DNA from: Streptomyces nojiriensis
Lineage (GTDB): Bacteria > Actinomycetota > Actinomycetes > Streptomycetales > Streptomycetaceae
Reading direction: 5' to 3'
Assembly: GCF_017639205.1 (NCBI RefSeq)
Contig: NZ_CP071139.1
Coordinates: 4,651,001 to 4,715,000 of the forward strand
Length of the DNA: 64,000 nt
Below are positions 34,657-43,013 of the stretch, one piece after another. Under the pieces are notes generated by a model that saw only the letters and a program-made list of their open reading frames with translations, ran no database searches and was not told where the DNA came from. The first letter of the stretch is position 1; the number at the start of each line of letters is the position of its first letter. The position numbers and the translations under genes were made by a program.

Positions 34657-34684
34657 GGGAATGCATGCGCCGTAGGATCCGTTG
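34657..34684 (+). promoter_or_regulatory. SigR-type promoter of trxB-trxA
   Basis: GGGAAT (34657-34662), 18 bp spacer, GTTG (34681-34684), 69 bp upstream of trxB. This matches the SigR consensus GGGAAT-N18-GTT known for the Streptomyces trxBA operon, which is induced by thiol oxidation. Confidence 0.85.
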
Positions 34685-34752
34685 GGTGGGGTGAGAGTCC
34701 GCACCGGCCCCCGGTAGGCAGTACGCAGTCCGCAGAGACGAGGAAGAAACCC

Positions 34753-35712
34753 GTGAGCGACGTCCGAAACGTGATCATCATCGGCTCCGGGCCGGCCGGT
34801 TACACCGCCGCCCTGTACACCGCACGCGCTTCGCTCAAGCCGCTGGTCTTCGAAGGTGCCGTCACCGCCGGTGGCGCCCTGATGAACACCACCGAGGTGG
34901 AGAACTTCCCGGGCTTCCAGGACGGCATCATGGGCCCCGACCTGATGGACAACATGCGTGCTCAGGCCGAGCGCTTCGGCGCCGAGCTGATCTCGGACGA
35001 CGTCGTGGCCGTGGACCTCAGCGGTGAGATCAAGACCGTCACCGACACCGCCGGCACCGTGCACCGCGCCAAGGCCGTCATCGTCACCACCGGTTCCCAG
35101 CACCGCAAGCTCGGCCTGCCCAACGAGGACGCCCTCTCCGGCCGCGGTGTCTCCTGGTGCGCCACCTGCGACGGGTTCTTCTTCAAGGACCACGACATCG
35201 CCGTCGTCGGCGGCGGCGACACCGCGATCGAGGAGGCCACCTTCCTCTCGCGCTTCGCCAAGTCCGTCACGATCGTCCACCGCCGTGACAGCCTGCGCGC
35301 CTCGAAGGCCATGCAGGACCGCGCCTTCGCCGACCCGAAGATCAAGTTCGCCTGGGACAGCGAGGTCGCCGAGATCCACGGCGACCAGAAGCTCTCCGGC
35401 CTCACCCTGCGCAACACCAAGACCGGTGAGACCTCCGAGCTGCCCGTGACCGGCCTCTTCATCGCCGTCGGCCACGACCCGCGCACCGAGCTCTTCAAGG
35501 GCCAGCTCGACCTCGACGAGGAGGGCTACCTCAAGGTCGAGGCCCCCTCCACCCGGACCAGCGCCACCGGCGTGTTCGGCGCCGGTGACGTCGTGGACCA
35601 CACCTACCGTCAGGCCATCACCGCCGCGGGCACCGGCTGCTCCGCCGCCCTCGACGCCGAGCGCTTCCTCGCCGCGCTCGCGGACGCCGAGAAGGTCCAC
35701 GCAGCGGTCTGA
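34753..35712 (+). CDS. trxB: Thioredoxin reductase
   Basis: 319 residues, the low-molecular-weight bacterial type. FAD motif GSGPAGYTAALY starts near residue 11, the redox pair is C136-A-T-C139 in WCATCDGFF, and the NADPH motif is VVGGGDTAIEEA. It reduces thioredoxin with NADPH. GTG 34753 begins just before the first FAD strand; a longer in-frame extension crosses the promoter. It is followed 59 bp later by trxA, and both lie behind a SigR promoter. Confidence 0.97.
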   Translation: MSDVRNVIIIGSGPAGYTAALYTARASLKPLVFEGAVTAGGALMNTTEVENFPGFQDGIMGPDLMDNMRAQAERFGAELISDDVVAVDLSGEIKTVTDTAGTVHRAKAVIVTTGSQHRKLGLPNEDALSGRGVSWCATCDGFFFKDHDIAVVGGGDTAIEEATFLSRFAKSVTIVHRRDSLRASKAMQDRAFADPKIKFAWDSEVAEIHGDQKLSGLTLRNTKTGETSELPVTGLFIAVGHDPRTELFKGQLDLDEEGYLKVEAPSTRTSATGVFGAGDVVDHTYRQAITAAGTGCSAALDAERFLAALADAEKVHAAV

Positions 35713-35771
35713 CCGGCCTGACCCCTACACCGCCCCACCCCACACCCCGCAGGAAGAAGAAGGAGGCCGCT

Positions 35772-36110
35772 GTGGCCGGCACCCTCAAGAACGTGACCGA
35801 CGCTGACTTCGACAAGCAGGTACTCGAGAGCGACAAGCCCGTACTGGTGGACTTCTGGGCCGCCTGGTGCGGACCCTGCCGCCAGATCGCGCCGTCCCTC
35901 GAGGCGATCGCAGCCGAGCACCCCGAGATCGAGATCGTCAAGCTCAACATCGACGAGAACCCGGCCACGGCCGCCAAGTACGGCGTCATGTCCATCCCGA
36001 CGCTGAACGTCTACCAGGGCGGCGAGGTCGCCAAGACCATCGTCGGCGCGAAGCCGAAGGCCGCCATCCTGCGCGACCTCTCCGAGTTCGTCAACGTCAA
36101 GACCGCCTGA
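35772..36110 (+). CDS. trxA: Thioredoxin
   Basis: 112 residues with the active site WCGPC (C33, C36) and the cis-proline segment SIPTLNVY. Reduced by TrxB and used by ribonucleotide reductase, methionine sulfoxide reductase and others. GTG 35772 follows GAAGGAGG. Part of the trxB-trxA operon, whose terminator overlaps a parS site. Confidence 0.97.
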   Translation: MAGTLKNVTDADFDKQVLESDKPVLVDFWAAWCGPCRQIAPSLEAIAAEHPEIEIVKLNIDENPATAAKYGVMSIPTLNVYQGGEVAKTIVGAKPKAAILRDLSEFVNVKTA

Positions 36111-36119
36111 CGCGCTCGA

Positions 36120-36135
36120 CGTTTCACGTGAAACG
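36120..36135. repeat. parS site after trxA
   Basis: CGTTTCACGTGAAACG, 9 bp after the trxA stop. Its last four bases (36132-36135) are the first bases of the terminator stem. Confidence 0.92.
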
Positions 36136-36164
36136 GGGCCGCCCCTCCTGGGGGCGGCCCCGTT
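36132..36164. terminator. trxA terminator, overlapping parS
   Basis: Perfect 14-bp arms (36132-36145 and 36151-36164) with a 5-nt loop, between convergent trxA and the GNAT gene. Confidence 0.85.
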
Positions 36165-36177
36165 CCGCGTCTCGCGC

Positions 36178-36795
36178 TCACAGCGGCCGCAGCGCAGGCT
36201 CCTTGCGCGCCGCCCCCAGCAACCGGTCCAGCGCCAGCTCCACGTCTTCCTTCCACGACAGCGTCGAGCGGAGTTCCAGCCGCAGCCGCGGATGCACGGG
36301 GTGGGGGCGGACCGTCTTGAAGCCCACCGCGAGTAGGTGGTCGGCCGGCAGCAGACACGCCGGACCCTCCCAGTGCGCGTCCCCGAAGGCCTCGATAGCC
36401 CGGAAGCCCCGCCGCAGCAGGTCCTTGGCCACCGTCTGGACCATGACCCGCCCCAGCCCCTGCCCCTGGTACCCCGGCATGATCCACGCGGTGATCAGCT
36501 GCACGGCATCGGGCGAGACCGGGCTGGTCGGAAAGGCCGTGGCCCGCGGCACGTACGCCGGCGGCGCGTAGAGGACGAAGCCCACCGGAATCTCGTCCAC
36601 GTAGACCACTCGCCCGCAGGATCCCCACTCCAGCAGGACGGCGGAGATCCACGCCTCCTTCTCCTGCGCCGGCGTACCCGCTTTCACTGCGGCCTCACCA
36701 CTGACCGGGTCCAGCTCCCAGAACACGCAGGACCGGCAACGACGGGGCAGGTCCTGGAGGTTGTCCAGCGTGAGCGGTACCAGCCGACGACCCAT
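36178..36795 (-). CDS. GNAT-family acetyltransferase beside parB
   Basis: 205 residues from ATG 36795. The acetyl-CoA loop reads YQGQGLGRVMV (about residues 115-125), the canonical Q-x-x-G-x-G/A, and PTSPVSPDAVQLITAWI forms the preceding strand. It carries an N-terminal pair of cysteines (RRCRSCVFWELD), uncommon in GNATs, perhaps binding metal. A gene of this kind beside parB is conserved in Streptomyces. Substrate unknown. It is parallel to parAB but separated by a terminator hairpin. Confidence 0.85.
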   Translation of the reverse strand: MGRRLVPLTLDNLQDLPRRCRSCVFWELDPVSGEAAVKAGTPAQEKEAWISAVLLEWGSCGRVVYVDEIPVGFVLYAPPAYVPRATAFPTSPVSPDAVQLITAWIMPGYQGQGLGRVMVQTVAKDLLRRGFRAIEAFGDAHWEGPACLLPADHLLAVGFKTVRPHPVHPRLRLELRSTLSWKEDVELALDRLLGAARKEPALRPL

Positions 36796-36840
36796 GACCG
36801 CATCGTATCCACTGGTCCATCGTTCTTCGACAGCAAAGCG

Positions 36841-36882
36841 AAGGGGCGGACCGCACCGGTTCACACCGCTGCGATCCGCCCC
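36841..36882 (-). terminator. Terminator after parB
   Basis: Nine-bp arms (AGGGGCGGA 36841-36849, TCCGCCCCT 36874-36882) enclose a 24-nt loop, 15 bp beyond the parB stop. Confidence 0.6.
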
Positions 36883-36896
36883 TGGCCGGCTGGGGA

Positions 36897-37997
36897 TCAC
36901 TCCCCGGCAAGACCCTGATCCAGCACCCGGCCTTCGCCCGGCGCCAGCGTCCCCAGAATCCGCTCCAGATCCTCCATCGAGGCGAACTCGACAGTGATCT
37001 TGCCCTTCTTCTGACCCAGATCCACCTTCACCCGCGTCTCGAACCGGTCCGACAACCGGGTCGCCAGCTCGCTGAGCGCCGGAGCCACCCGGGCACCCGC
37101 ACGCGGACCCTTCGGCTTCACCGCACTCGACGGCTCCGAGGCCATCAGCGTCACGATCTCCTCGACCGCACGCACCGACAGGCCCTCGGCCACGATCCGG
37201 TGCGCCAGCTTGTCCTGCTCCTCGGAGTCCTCCACCGAGAGCAGCGCACGGGCGTGTCCGGCCGACAGCACACCCGCGGCCACCCGGCGCTGCACCGAAG
37301 GGGACAGCTTGAGCAGCCGCAGGGTGTTCGACACCTGGGGACGCGAGCGCCCGATCCGGTCGGCCAGCTGGTCGTGGGTGCAGTTGAAGTCCTTGAGCAG
37401 CTGATCGTAGGCCGCGGCTTCCTCCAGCGGGTTCAGCTGAGCCCGGTGCAGGTTCTCCAGCAGCGCGTCCAGCAGCAGCTTCTCGTCGTCCGTCGCCCGG
37501 ATGATCGCCGGAATGGCCTCCAGCCCGGCCTCGCGGCAGGCACGCCAGCGCCGCTCACCCATGATCAGCTCATAGCGGCCGGGGGCCGACTGCCGCACCA
37601 CCACCGGCTGGAGCAGTCCCACCTCCTGGATGGAGGTCACCAGCTCGGCGAGCGCGTCCTCGTCGAACACCTCACGCGGCTGACGCGGGTTCGGAGTGAT
37701 CGCGTCCATCGGGAGCTCGGCGAACGTCGCGCCCGCCACTGCATTGCTCTCGGTCTCGGGCTCGATCTCGGGCTGGGGCTCGGCCACCGGGGCGACCGCG
37801 AGCGATGTTTCACGTGAAACATCGGCCTGTACGAGCGCAGCAAGCTTCGCCGCCGCGACCCCCCGCTCCGAAGCCAGTGTCGGCACCGCCGACGGGGAAG
37901 CCGAACCGGTGCTGATCACCGGCGGCGTCTTCTCCTGCGGAGCCGCGGGAATCAGCGCACCGAGCCCCCGCCCAAGACCCCTACGTCGCTCACTCAC
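36897..37997 (-). CDS. parB: Chromosome partition protein ParB
   Basis: 366 residues from GTG 37997, preceded by GGAGGGG. An N-terminal RRRGLGRGLGALIP peptide, expected to touch ParA, is followed by a linker of about 80 residues, then the CTP-binding ParB/Spo0J domain with GERRWRACREAGL, a helix-turn-helix (THDQLADRIGRSRPQVSNTLRLL) that reads parS, and a C-terminal dimerisation domain. It loads at parS, spreads as a clamp and organises the origins before sporulation septation. Its GTG overlaps the parA stop. A parS site is within its own linker (37806-37821). Confidence 0.96.
   Translation of the reverse strand: MSERRRGLGRGLGALIPAAPQEKTPPVISTGSASPSAVPTLASERGVAAAKLAALVQADVSRETSLAVAPVAEPQPEIEPETESNAVAGATFAELPMDAITPNPRQPREVFDEDALAELVTSIQEVGLLQPVVVRQSAPGRYELIMGERRWRACREAGLEAIPAIIRATDDEKLLLDALLENLHRAQLNPLEEAAAYDQLLKDFNCTHDQLADRIGRSRPQVSNTLRLLKLSPSVQRRVAAGVLSAGHARALLSVEDSEEQDKLAHRIVAEGLSVRAVEEIVTLMASEPSSAVKPKGPRAGARVAPALSELATRLSDRFETRVKVDLGQKKGKITVEFASMEDLERILGTLAPGEGRVLDQGLAGE
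37806..37821. repeat. parS site inside parB
   Basis: Perfect TGTTTCACGTGAAACA within the coding region for the ParB N-terminal linker. It encodes part of DVSRET. Confidence 0.93.
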
Positions 37998-39082
37998 TGG
38001 ATCCCCTCCGCCACACTGTGCGTGTTGTTGCTGCCCGGGCCCAGATGGGCGTGCCGAGCGTCGTACTGAATGCCGACCCCCCGATACGCGATCTCTCGCG
38101 CTGCCTCCAGATAGGAGAGGGAACCGCTGGAACCCGGGTCGTACGTGAGCACCGTCTGCCCGTAGCTCGGCGCCTCGGAAATGCGCACCGACCGGGGGAT
38201 GCTCGTCCGCAGCACTTCCTTGCCGAAGTGGCTGCGCACCTCCTCCGCCACCTGCGAGGCCAGCCGTGTCCTGCCGTCGTACATCGTCAGCAGGATGGTG
38301 GACACGTGGAGCGCAGGGTTGAGGTGAGCCCGCACCAGATCGACATTGCGCAGCAGCTGACCCAGGCCCTCCAGTGCGTAGTACTCGCACTGGATCGGGA
38401 TCAGCACCTCCGCGCCGGCCACCAGCGCGTTCACCGTCAGCAGGCCGAGCGAGGGCGGGCAGTCGATCAGGATGTAGTCGAGGGGCTGGTCGTACGCCTG
38501 GATCGCCCGCTGGAGGCGGCTCTCGCGCGCCACGAGCGACACCAGCTCGATCTCCGCACCCGCCAGGTCGATCGTGGCGGGGGCACAGAAGAGACCCTCC
38601 ACGTCCACCACCGGCTGGACGACCTCCAGCAGCGGCCGGCTGTCCACGAGCACGTCGTAGATGGACGGCACGTCGGCGTGGTGGTCGATACCCAGCGCCG
38701 TGGACGCGTTGCCCTGCGGGTCGAGGTCGATCACCAGGACCCGTGCACCGTGCAGCGCGAGTGAGGCCGCCAGGTTCACGGTCGTCGTGGTCTTGCCCAC
38801 GCCGCCCTTCTGGTTGGCGACGACGATGACCCGGGTCTGATTCGGCCGGGGCAGCCTCTCACCGGCGCGCCCCATTGCCTCGACCGCCTGCTGGGCGGCT
38901 CGGCCGATGGGGGTGTCGTTGTCTACAAGAGGCGGAGGCAATGTTTCACGTGAAACATCCTCACCCGCCGGTTCAGAGCGGGGACCGGGGACCGGATCGG
39001 CCATGGGCCCCGCGAGGTTGGCGTCGGACCGCACGGTGTCACTCTCCTCGACATCAGGCTCGCGATGAACAGAGCCTCCCAT
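37994..39082 (-). CDS. parA: Chromosome partition ATPase ParA
   Basis: 362 residues if started at the ATG 39082. After a divergent N-terminal extension of about 75 residues come the deviant Walker A VVANQKGGVGKTTT, LVIDLDPQGNAS and the Walker B ILIDCPPSLGLLTVNAL. ParA is the ATPase that assembles along the hypha and positions ParB-parS complexes. Its stop (TGA 37994-37996) overlaps the parB GTG, so they are coupled. The start is uncertain: ATG 39004 is shorter, and an open frame continues to 39244 through a parS site. A parS site is inside the coding extension. Confidence 0.93.
   Translation of the reverse strand: MGGSVHREPDVEESDTVRSDANLAGPMADPVPGPRSEPAGEDVSRETLPPPLVDNDTPIGRAAQQAVEAMGRAGERLPRPNQTRVIVVANQKGGVGKTTTTVNLAASLALHGARVLVIDLDPQGNASTALGIDHHADVPSIYDVLVDSRPLLEVVQPVVDVEGLFCAPATIDLAGAEIELVSLVARESRLQRAIQAYDQPLDYILIDCPPSLGLLTVNALVAGAEVLIPIQCEYYALEGLGQLLRNVDLVRAHLNPALHVSTILLTMYDGRTRLASQVAEEVRSHFGKEVLRTSIPRSVRISEAPSYGQTVLTYDPGSSGSLSYLEAAREIAYRGVGIQYDARHAHLGPGSNNTHSVAEGIQ
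38942..38957. repeat. parS site inside parA
   Basis: Perfect TGTTTCACGTGAAACA in the region coding for the ParA N-terminal extension; it encodes DVSRET in the same frame as the site in parB. Confidence 0.93.
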
Positions 39083-39227
39083 GTCACCCGGGTCGCGAAC
39101 CAGCGGGGCCCGTACTCCTGTGGATGAATCCACCGATGTGGACAACTCTGTCCCCCTTGCGTCCTTGCGTTCGCGAGGGGACGCAGCCGCACGACCGCGG
39201 CTGATGATTCCGTGCAGCAGAGAGCGA

Positions 39228-39243
39228 CGTTTCACGTGAAACA
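39228..39243. repeat. parS site upstream of parA
   Basis: CGTTTCACGTGAAACA, 146 bp upstream of the chosen parA start, within the parAB promoter region. Confidence 0.92.
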
Positions 39244-39358
39244 CGATGCCCGGAGGGAGTCTCCCGGCCGCTACGACACTCCGAAATCCATACCTATAGG
39301 GCCCAACACGGATGAAATCTCCCGTGTGGGCCCCGACCGCCGGCGAATCCGCGGAGGA

Positions 39359-40075
39359 TTACCGACGTCGGCGGGTGCGCCCCACCCGGGCCGCCTTAGC
39401 CCGCTTGGCCGCGAACCTCACCCCTCCAGGGCTCTCCCCGACCTCGACCCGCACCACCGTCGACAGCGGGTCCACCAGACCCTCGCCCACCTGCAGCACC
39501 GAGGTCTTCACCACACCCAGCTTCGCCAGCGCCGTCTTCGCCGACACCAGCTCCTCGTCCGCGGTGTCGCCCTTCAGCGCCAGCATCTCGCCGTACGGCC
39601 GCAGCAGAGGCACACCCCAGCCGGCCAGCCGGTCCAGCGGAGCCACCGCCCGCGCCGTCACCACGTGCACCGGCTGCAGCTTGCCCAGGACCTCCTCGGC
39701 CCGCCCGCGCACCACCGTGACGTGGTCGAGGCCCAGCAGCTCCACGGCCTCCTGGAGGAAGGTCGTACGCCGCAGCAGCGGTTCGAGCAGCGTGATCTTG
39801 AGATCCCGCCGCACCAGAGCGAGCGGGATACCGGGCAGACCCGCGCCCGAGCCCACGTCGCACACGGTGACGCCCTGGGGCACCACCTCCGACAGCACCG
39901 CGCAGTTCAGCAGGTGCCGCTCCCACAGACGCGGCACCTCACGCGGCCCGATCAGGCCCCGCTTGACTCCTGCGTCCGCCAGCAGCTCCGCGTACCGCAC
40001 AGCTTCCGGGAAAAACTCACCGAACACCGCGCGCGCCTCTTCAGGCGCCGGGGGAAGCTCAGCTGCCTCCGTCAC
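39359..40075 (-). CDS. rsmG: 16S rRNA (guanine-N7) methyltransferase RsmG (GidB)
   Basis: 238 residues from GTG 40075, with GGAAGGA upstream. The SAM-binding loop reads CDVGSGAGLPGIPLAL, and the family signature ERHLLNCAVLSE precedes it. It methylates G527 of 16S rRNA; loss gives low-level streptomycin resistance in Streptomyces. A basic tail (RAKAARVGRTRRRR) ends it. An earlier in-frame ATG at 40099 exists. A terminator lies upstream between jag and rsmG. Confidence 0.95.
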   Translation of the reverse strand: MTEAAELPPAPEEARAVFGEFFPEAVRYAELLADAGVKRGLIGPREVPRLWERHLLNCAVLSEVVPQGVTVCDVGSGAGLPGIPLALVRRDLKITLLEPLLRRTTFLQEAVELLGLDHVTVVRGRAEEVLGKLQPVHVVTARAVAPLDRLAGWGVPLLRPYGEMLALKGDTADEELVSAKTALAKLGVVKTSVLQVGEGLVDPLSTVVRVEVGESPGGVRFAAKRAKAARVGRTRRRR

Positions 40076-40164
40076 GGGGACCGTCCTTCCGTACCGCATG
40101 GTTCTGAAAAACCACGTCTTCAAGATGAGGCGTCGTTCACCTGTCAGGCCAGGCTGACAAACAT

Positions 40165-40193
40165 CGGCCCCGCCTGCGACACAGACGGGGCCG
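40165..40193 (-). terminator. Terminator after jag
   Basis: Eight-bp arms (CGGCCCCG 40165-40172, CGGGGCCG 40186-40193) with a 13-nt loop. It ends the rpmH-rnpA-yidD-yidC-jag transcript. Confidence 0.65.
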
Positions 40194-40211
40194 AACAACT
40201 CGTGCCGACGA

Positions 40212-40724
40212 TCAGGCCGGGAGCACAACGACGAAGCGCTGCGGCTCCTCGCCCTCGGACTCGCTCCGCAGACCGGCGGCCGCCACGGCGTCGTGGACGA
40301 CCTTCCGCTCGAACGGGGTCATCGGGGCCAGCTTCAGCGGCTCGCCGGACGCCTTCACGTCCGCCGCGGCCTGGGCGCCCAGCGCCGCCAGCTCCTCGCG
40401 CTTCTTCGCGCGGAACCCGGCGATGTCCAGCATCAGCCGGCTGCGGTCCCCGGTCTCCCGGTGCACGGCGAGGCGGGTCAGCTCCTGCAGAGCCTCCAGA
40501 ACCTCACCGTCGCGGCCCACGAGCTTCTGCAGATCACGGCTGGCCGAGTCACTGACGATCGACACCGCGGCCCGGTCGGCCTCGACGTCCATGTCGATGT
40601 CGCCGTCCAGGTCGGCGATGTCCAGCAGACCCTCGAGATAGTCGGCCGCGATCTCACCCTCCTGCTCGAGGCGGGTCAGGGTGTCGCCACTCTCAGCGGC
40701 GGCGGTGGTGGTGCCTTCCGTCAC
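40212..40724 (-). CDS. jag: RNA-binding protein Jag (KhpB), R3H type
   Basis: 170 residues from GTG 40724, with AAGGAG upstream. A KH domain lies at about residues 60-115 (DLQKLVGRDGEVLEALQEL) and an R3H domain at the end (PMTPFERKVVHDAV). The Jag_N domain found in Firmicutes proteins is absent. It binds RNA and is linked to cell-wall synthesis and envelope control in other bacteria. It follows yidC by 15 bp, the usual order. Confidence 0.93.
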   Translation of the reverse strand: MTEGTTTAAAESGDTLTRLEQEGEIAADYLEGLLDIADLDGDIDMDVEADRAAVSIVSDSASRDLQKLVGRDGEVLEALQELTRLAVHRETGDRSRLMLDIAGFRAKKREELAALGAQAAADVKASGEPLKLAPMTPFERKVVHDAVAAAGLRSESEGEEPQRFVVVLPA

Positions 40725-40739
40725 GGGAGGGACTCCTTC

Positions 40740-41843
40740 TTACTTCTTGGGAGCGGGCTTGGTGGGGGTCTGACGCTGCGCCTTCGACTGGCGCTTCGGC
40801 TGCTGCCGCTTCGCGGCACCGCCGCTCGCCGCATCCGAGTCCGCCGTCGCCTCGACACTCTTGATCACAGAACCGTCGGGCTGCGCGGCCATGCCCTGCT
40901 TGGTGAGGGCGGCGATGAACTTGCGCTCGTTGTCGTTGCGGTCCGGGCCCTTGGCGACGATCGCCGCGACGACCCGCTTCTTGCCCCGGCCCTTGAGCTC
41001 ACCGTGCGAGCTGATCTGCTTCAGCAGGCGGGTCAGGTACTGGTCCTGGGCCTTGCTGCCCGGCGTCGGGTTCTGGTTGATCACGTACATCTGCTGACCC
41101 ATGGTCCACACGTTCGTGGTCAGCCAGTAGACGAGAACACCGACAGGGAAGTTGATGCCCATGACCGCGAAGATCACCGGGAAGATGTACATCAGCATCT
41201 TCTGCTGCTGCATGAACGGCGTCTTGACCGAGAGGTCGACGTTCTTCTGCATCAGCTGACGCTGGGTGTAGAACTGCGACAGCGACATCATGATGATCAT
41301 GACGGCGGTCACGATCCGGACGTCCGTCAGGGTGGCGCCGAGGGCGGCGACCTTCTCCGGGCTGTCCATGAACTTCGCGGCGATCGGCGCACCGAAGATC
41401 TTGGCCGCACGGGCACTGTCGACCAGCTGCTGGTCCATCGCGCCGACCGGCTTGCCATCGGCGATGTTCGACAGCGTGTGGTACAGCGCGAAGAAGAACG
41501 GGGACTGCGCCAGGATGGGCAGGCACGAGGAGAGCGGGTTGGTACCCGTCTCCTTGTACAGCTTCATCATCTCTTCGGACTGACGCTGCTTGTCGTTCTT
41601 GTAGCGCTCCTGGATCGCCTTCATCTTCGGCTGGAGCGCCTGCATACCCCGCGTCGCCTTGATCTGCTTCACGAAGAGCGGGATCAGACAGATACGGATC
41701 AAGATCACTAGGGACACGATGGACAGGCCCCAGGCCAACCCACTCGACTCACCGAAGATCGCCCCGTACAGCGAGTGGAACTGGACGATGATCCACGAGA
41801 CGGGGTAAGTGATAAAGCTGAACAGACTGGCAATCGTGTCCAC
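40740..41843 (-). CDS. yidC: Membrane protein insertase YidC/Oxa1
   Basis: 367 residues from GTG 41843, with GGAGCC upstream. It has a leading hydrophobic segment, four more membrane helices and the Oxa1/YidC pattern (LIRICLIPLFVKQIKATRGMQ, then FFALYHTLSNIADG). The C-terminal tail is basic (KRQQPKRQSKAQRQ) and likely contacts ribosomes. It inserts and folds inner-membrane proteins. It lacks the large periplasmic domain of Gram-negative YidC, as expected. Confidence 0.96.
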   Translation of the reverse strand: MDTIASLFSFITYPVSWIIVQFHSLYGAIFGESSGLAWGLSIVSLVILIRICLIPLFVKQIKATRGMQALQPKMKAIQERYKNDKQRQSEEMMKLYKETGTNPLSSCLPILAQSPFFFALYHTLSNIADGKPVGAMDQQLVDSARAAKIFGAPIAAKFMDSPEKVAALGATLTDVRIVTAVMIIMMSLSQFYTQRQLMQKNVDLSVKTPFMQQQKMLMYIFPVIFAVMGINFPVGVLVYWLTTNVWTMGQQMYVINQNPTPGSKAQDQYLTRLLKQISSHGELKGRGKKRVVAAIVAKGPDRNDNERKFIAALTKQGMAAQPDGSVIKSVEATADSDAASGGAAKRQQPKRQSKAQRQTPTKPAPKK

Positions 41844-41846
41844 TAA

Positions 41847-42128
41847 TCAGGCTCCTTGAGCATTGCGAGATCTACGCAACGCACTGCGCAGCTGCTCGTG
41901 CCAACGCGGGCGTTTACGGGGTGGGACGTGGTCCACGCCACCCGGGGACCACGGATTGCACCGCAGGATCCGCCAGGCGGTCAGGGCCGTCCCCTTCACC
42001 GCACCATGCCGGTCGATGGCCGTGTACCCGTAGTGCGAACACGACGGGTAGTAGCGGCACACCGGCCCGAGCAGCGGACTGATCGTCCACTGGTACAGCT
42101 TGATCAAAGCGAGCAGCGGGTACTTCAT
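41847..42128 (-). CDS. yidD: Membrane insertion efficiency factor YidD
   Basis: 93 residues. The DUF37/YidD signature CRYYPSCSHYGYTAIDRHG is clear. It is a small membrane-associated protein thought to aid YidC. Its ATG overlaps the rnpA stop (ATGA), so translation is coupled. It is 3 bp from yidC. Confidence 0.95.
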   Translation of the reverse strand: MKYPLLALIKLYQWTISPLLGPVCRYYPSCSHYGYTAIDRHGAVKGTALTAWRILRCNPWSPGGVDHVPPRKRPRWHEQLRSALRRSRNAQGA

Positions 42129-42499
42129 CGAGCCACGCCTCCCAGGAGCCGCACCAGAGCGGCATCCAGGTCCCGGGCCAGCTCGTCGGGGCCGGCATCA
42201 CCCGCTCCGGGCAACGCGCGTACCACCACCAGGCTACCGGCGGGCAGCTGAGACAGCCGCTCGCGGACCAGATGGCGCAGACGGCGCTTGACCCGGTTAC
42301 GTACGACGGCGTTGCCGACAGCCTTGCTGACGACGAAACCCGCACGCGACGAGGGATCGATCTCCCCCGACTCGTGCGGGTCCGTTGCACCGCTTGTACG
42401 TAGATGGACGACGAGGAGCGGGCGACCAGCCCGGCGACCTCGGCGTACCGCGCTCGCGAAGTCCTCGCGCCGCCTCAGCCGATTTTCGGGAGACAGCAC
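42125..42499 (-). CDS. rnpA: Ribonuclease P protein component
   Basis: 124 residues from GTG 42499. The conserved segment is GNAVVRNRVKRRLRH near residue 71-85. It binds the RNase P RNA and processes tRNA 5-prime ends. Between rpmH and yidD, as in nearly all bacteria. Confidence 0.96.
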   Translation of the reverse strand: MLSPENRLRRREDFASAVRRGRRAGRPLLVVHLRTSGATDPHESGEIDPSSRAGFVVSKAVGNAVVRNRVKRRLRHLVRERLSQLPAGSLVVVRALPGAGDAGPDELARDLDAALVRLLGGVAR

Positions 42500-42520
42500 G
42501 ACGTCACGACCTGCGTGTTG

Positions 42521-42658
42521 TTACGCGGAAAGGGCGGCGCGGCCCTTGCCACGACGGTTCGCGAGGATCGCGCGACCGGCACGGGTACGCATCCGCAGGC
42601 GGAAGCCGTGGGTCTTGGCACGACGGCGGTTGTTCGGCTGGAAGGTGCGCTTGCTCAC
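42521..42658 (-). CDS. rpmH: 50S ribosomal protein L34
   Basis: 45 residues, starting MSKRTFQPNNRRRAKTHG and ending ALSA, the complete L34 sequence. GTG 42658 is the start (GAG before it), TAA the stop. It is divergent from dnaA and is the first gene of the leftward operon. It was found by reading the sequence because it is short. Confidence 0.97.
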   Translation of the reverse strand: MSKRTFQPNNRRRAKTHGFRLRMRTRAGRAILANRRGKGRAALSA

Positions 42659-42881
42659 TCGGGGGCTCCAGAGAATGAATCGTTGTGGCGGGACATCGCC
42701 TGGCTGTCACCGTGCGCCCACGAGGAAACTCGCGTGTTCGCCCGAGTGGCACCGCTAAATGATCACTATCAGTGACCTTCGCCCATCGGTAGGCAGGCGG
42801 CAGCAGCCATCGACAACTCGACCTCGTTACGGTACGCGCGGCTACGCCATCCGGTCAAACCGAGCCTACGTGGCCCCACAC

Positions 42882-42901
42882 TGTGCACAGGCTGTGGACA
42901 A
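42882..42901. promoter_or_regulatory. DnaA boxes upstream of dnaA (gap 42659-43013)
   Basis: TGTGCACAG (42882-42890) and TGTGGACAA (42893-42901) lie about 113-132 bp upstream of dnaA. The second is the reverse complement of the preferred TTGTCCACA. The dnaA promoter of Streptomyces is autoregulated through DnaA boxes. The remainder of the 355-bp gap holds the divergent rpmH and dnaA promoter regions; I see no gene in it. Confidence 0.8.
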
Positions 42902-43013
42902 CGACTTGAACCGTACCCGCTGGCCTGACTACCGTTGCCTGACCCCGGATTTTTTGTCCCGACCGTCCCAAAGAACCACACATTCGTGGGACCCCTGTGA
43001 GAGAGCGTGCTCT

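Noticed and set aside
5122..39243. Repeated GTTTCACGTGAAAC elements as insertion-sequence ends or CRISPR repeats
   Set aside because: They are isolated palindromes without regular spacing, spacers, or transposase genes; they match parS, and parB is present.
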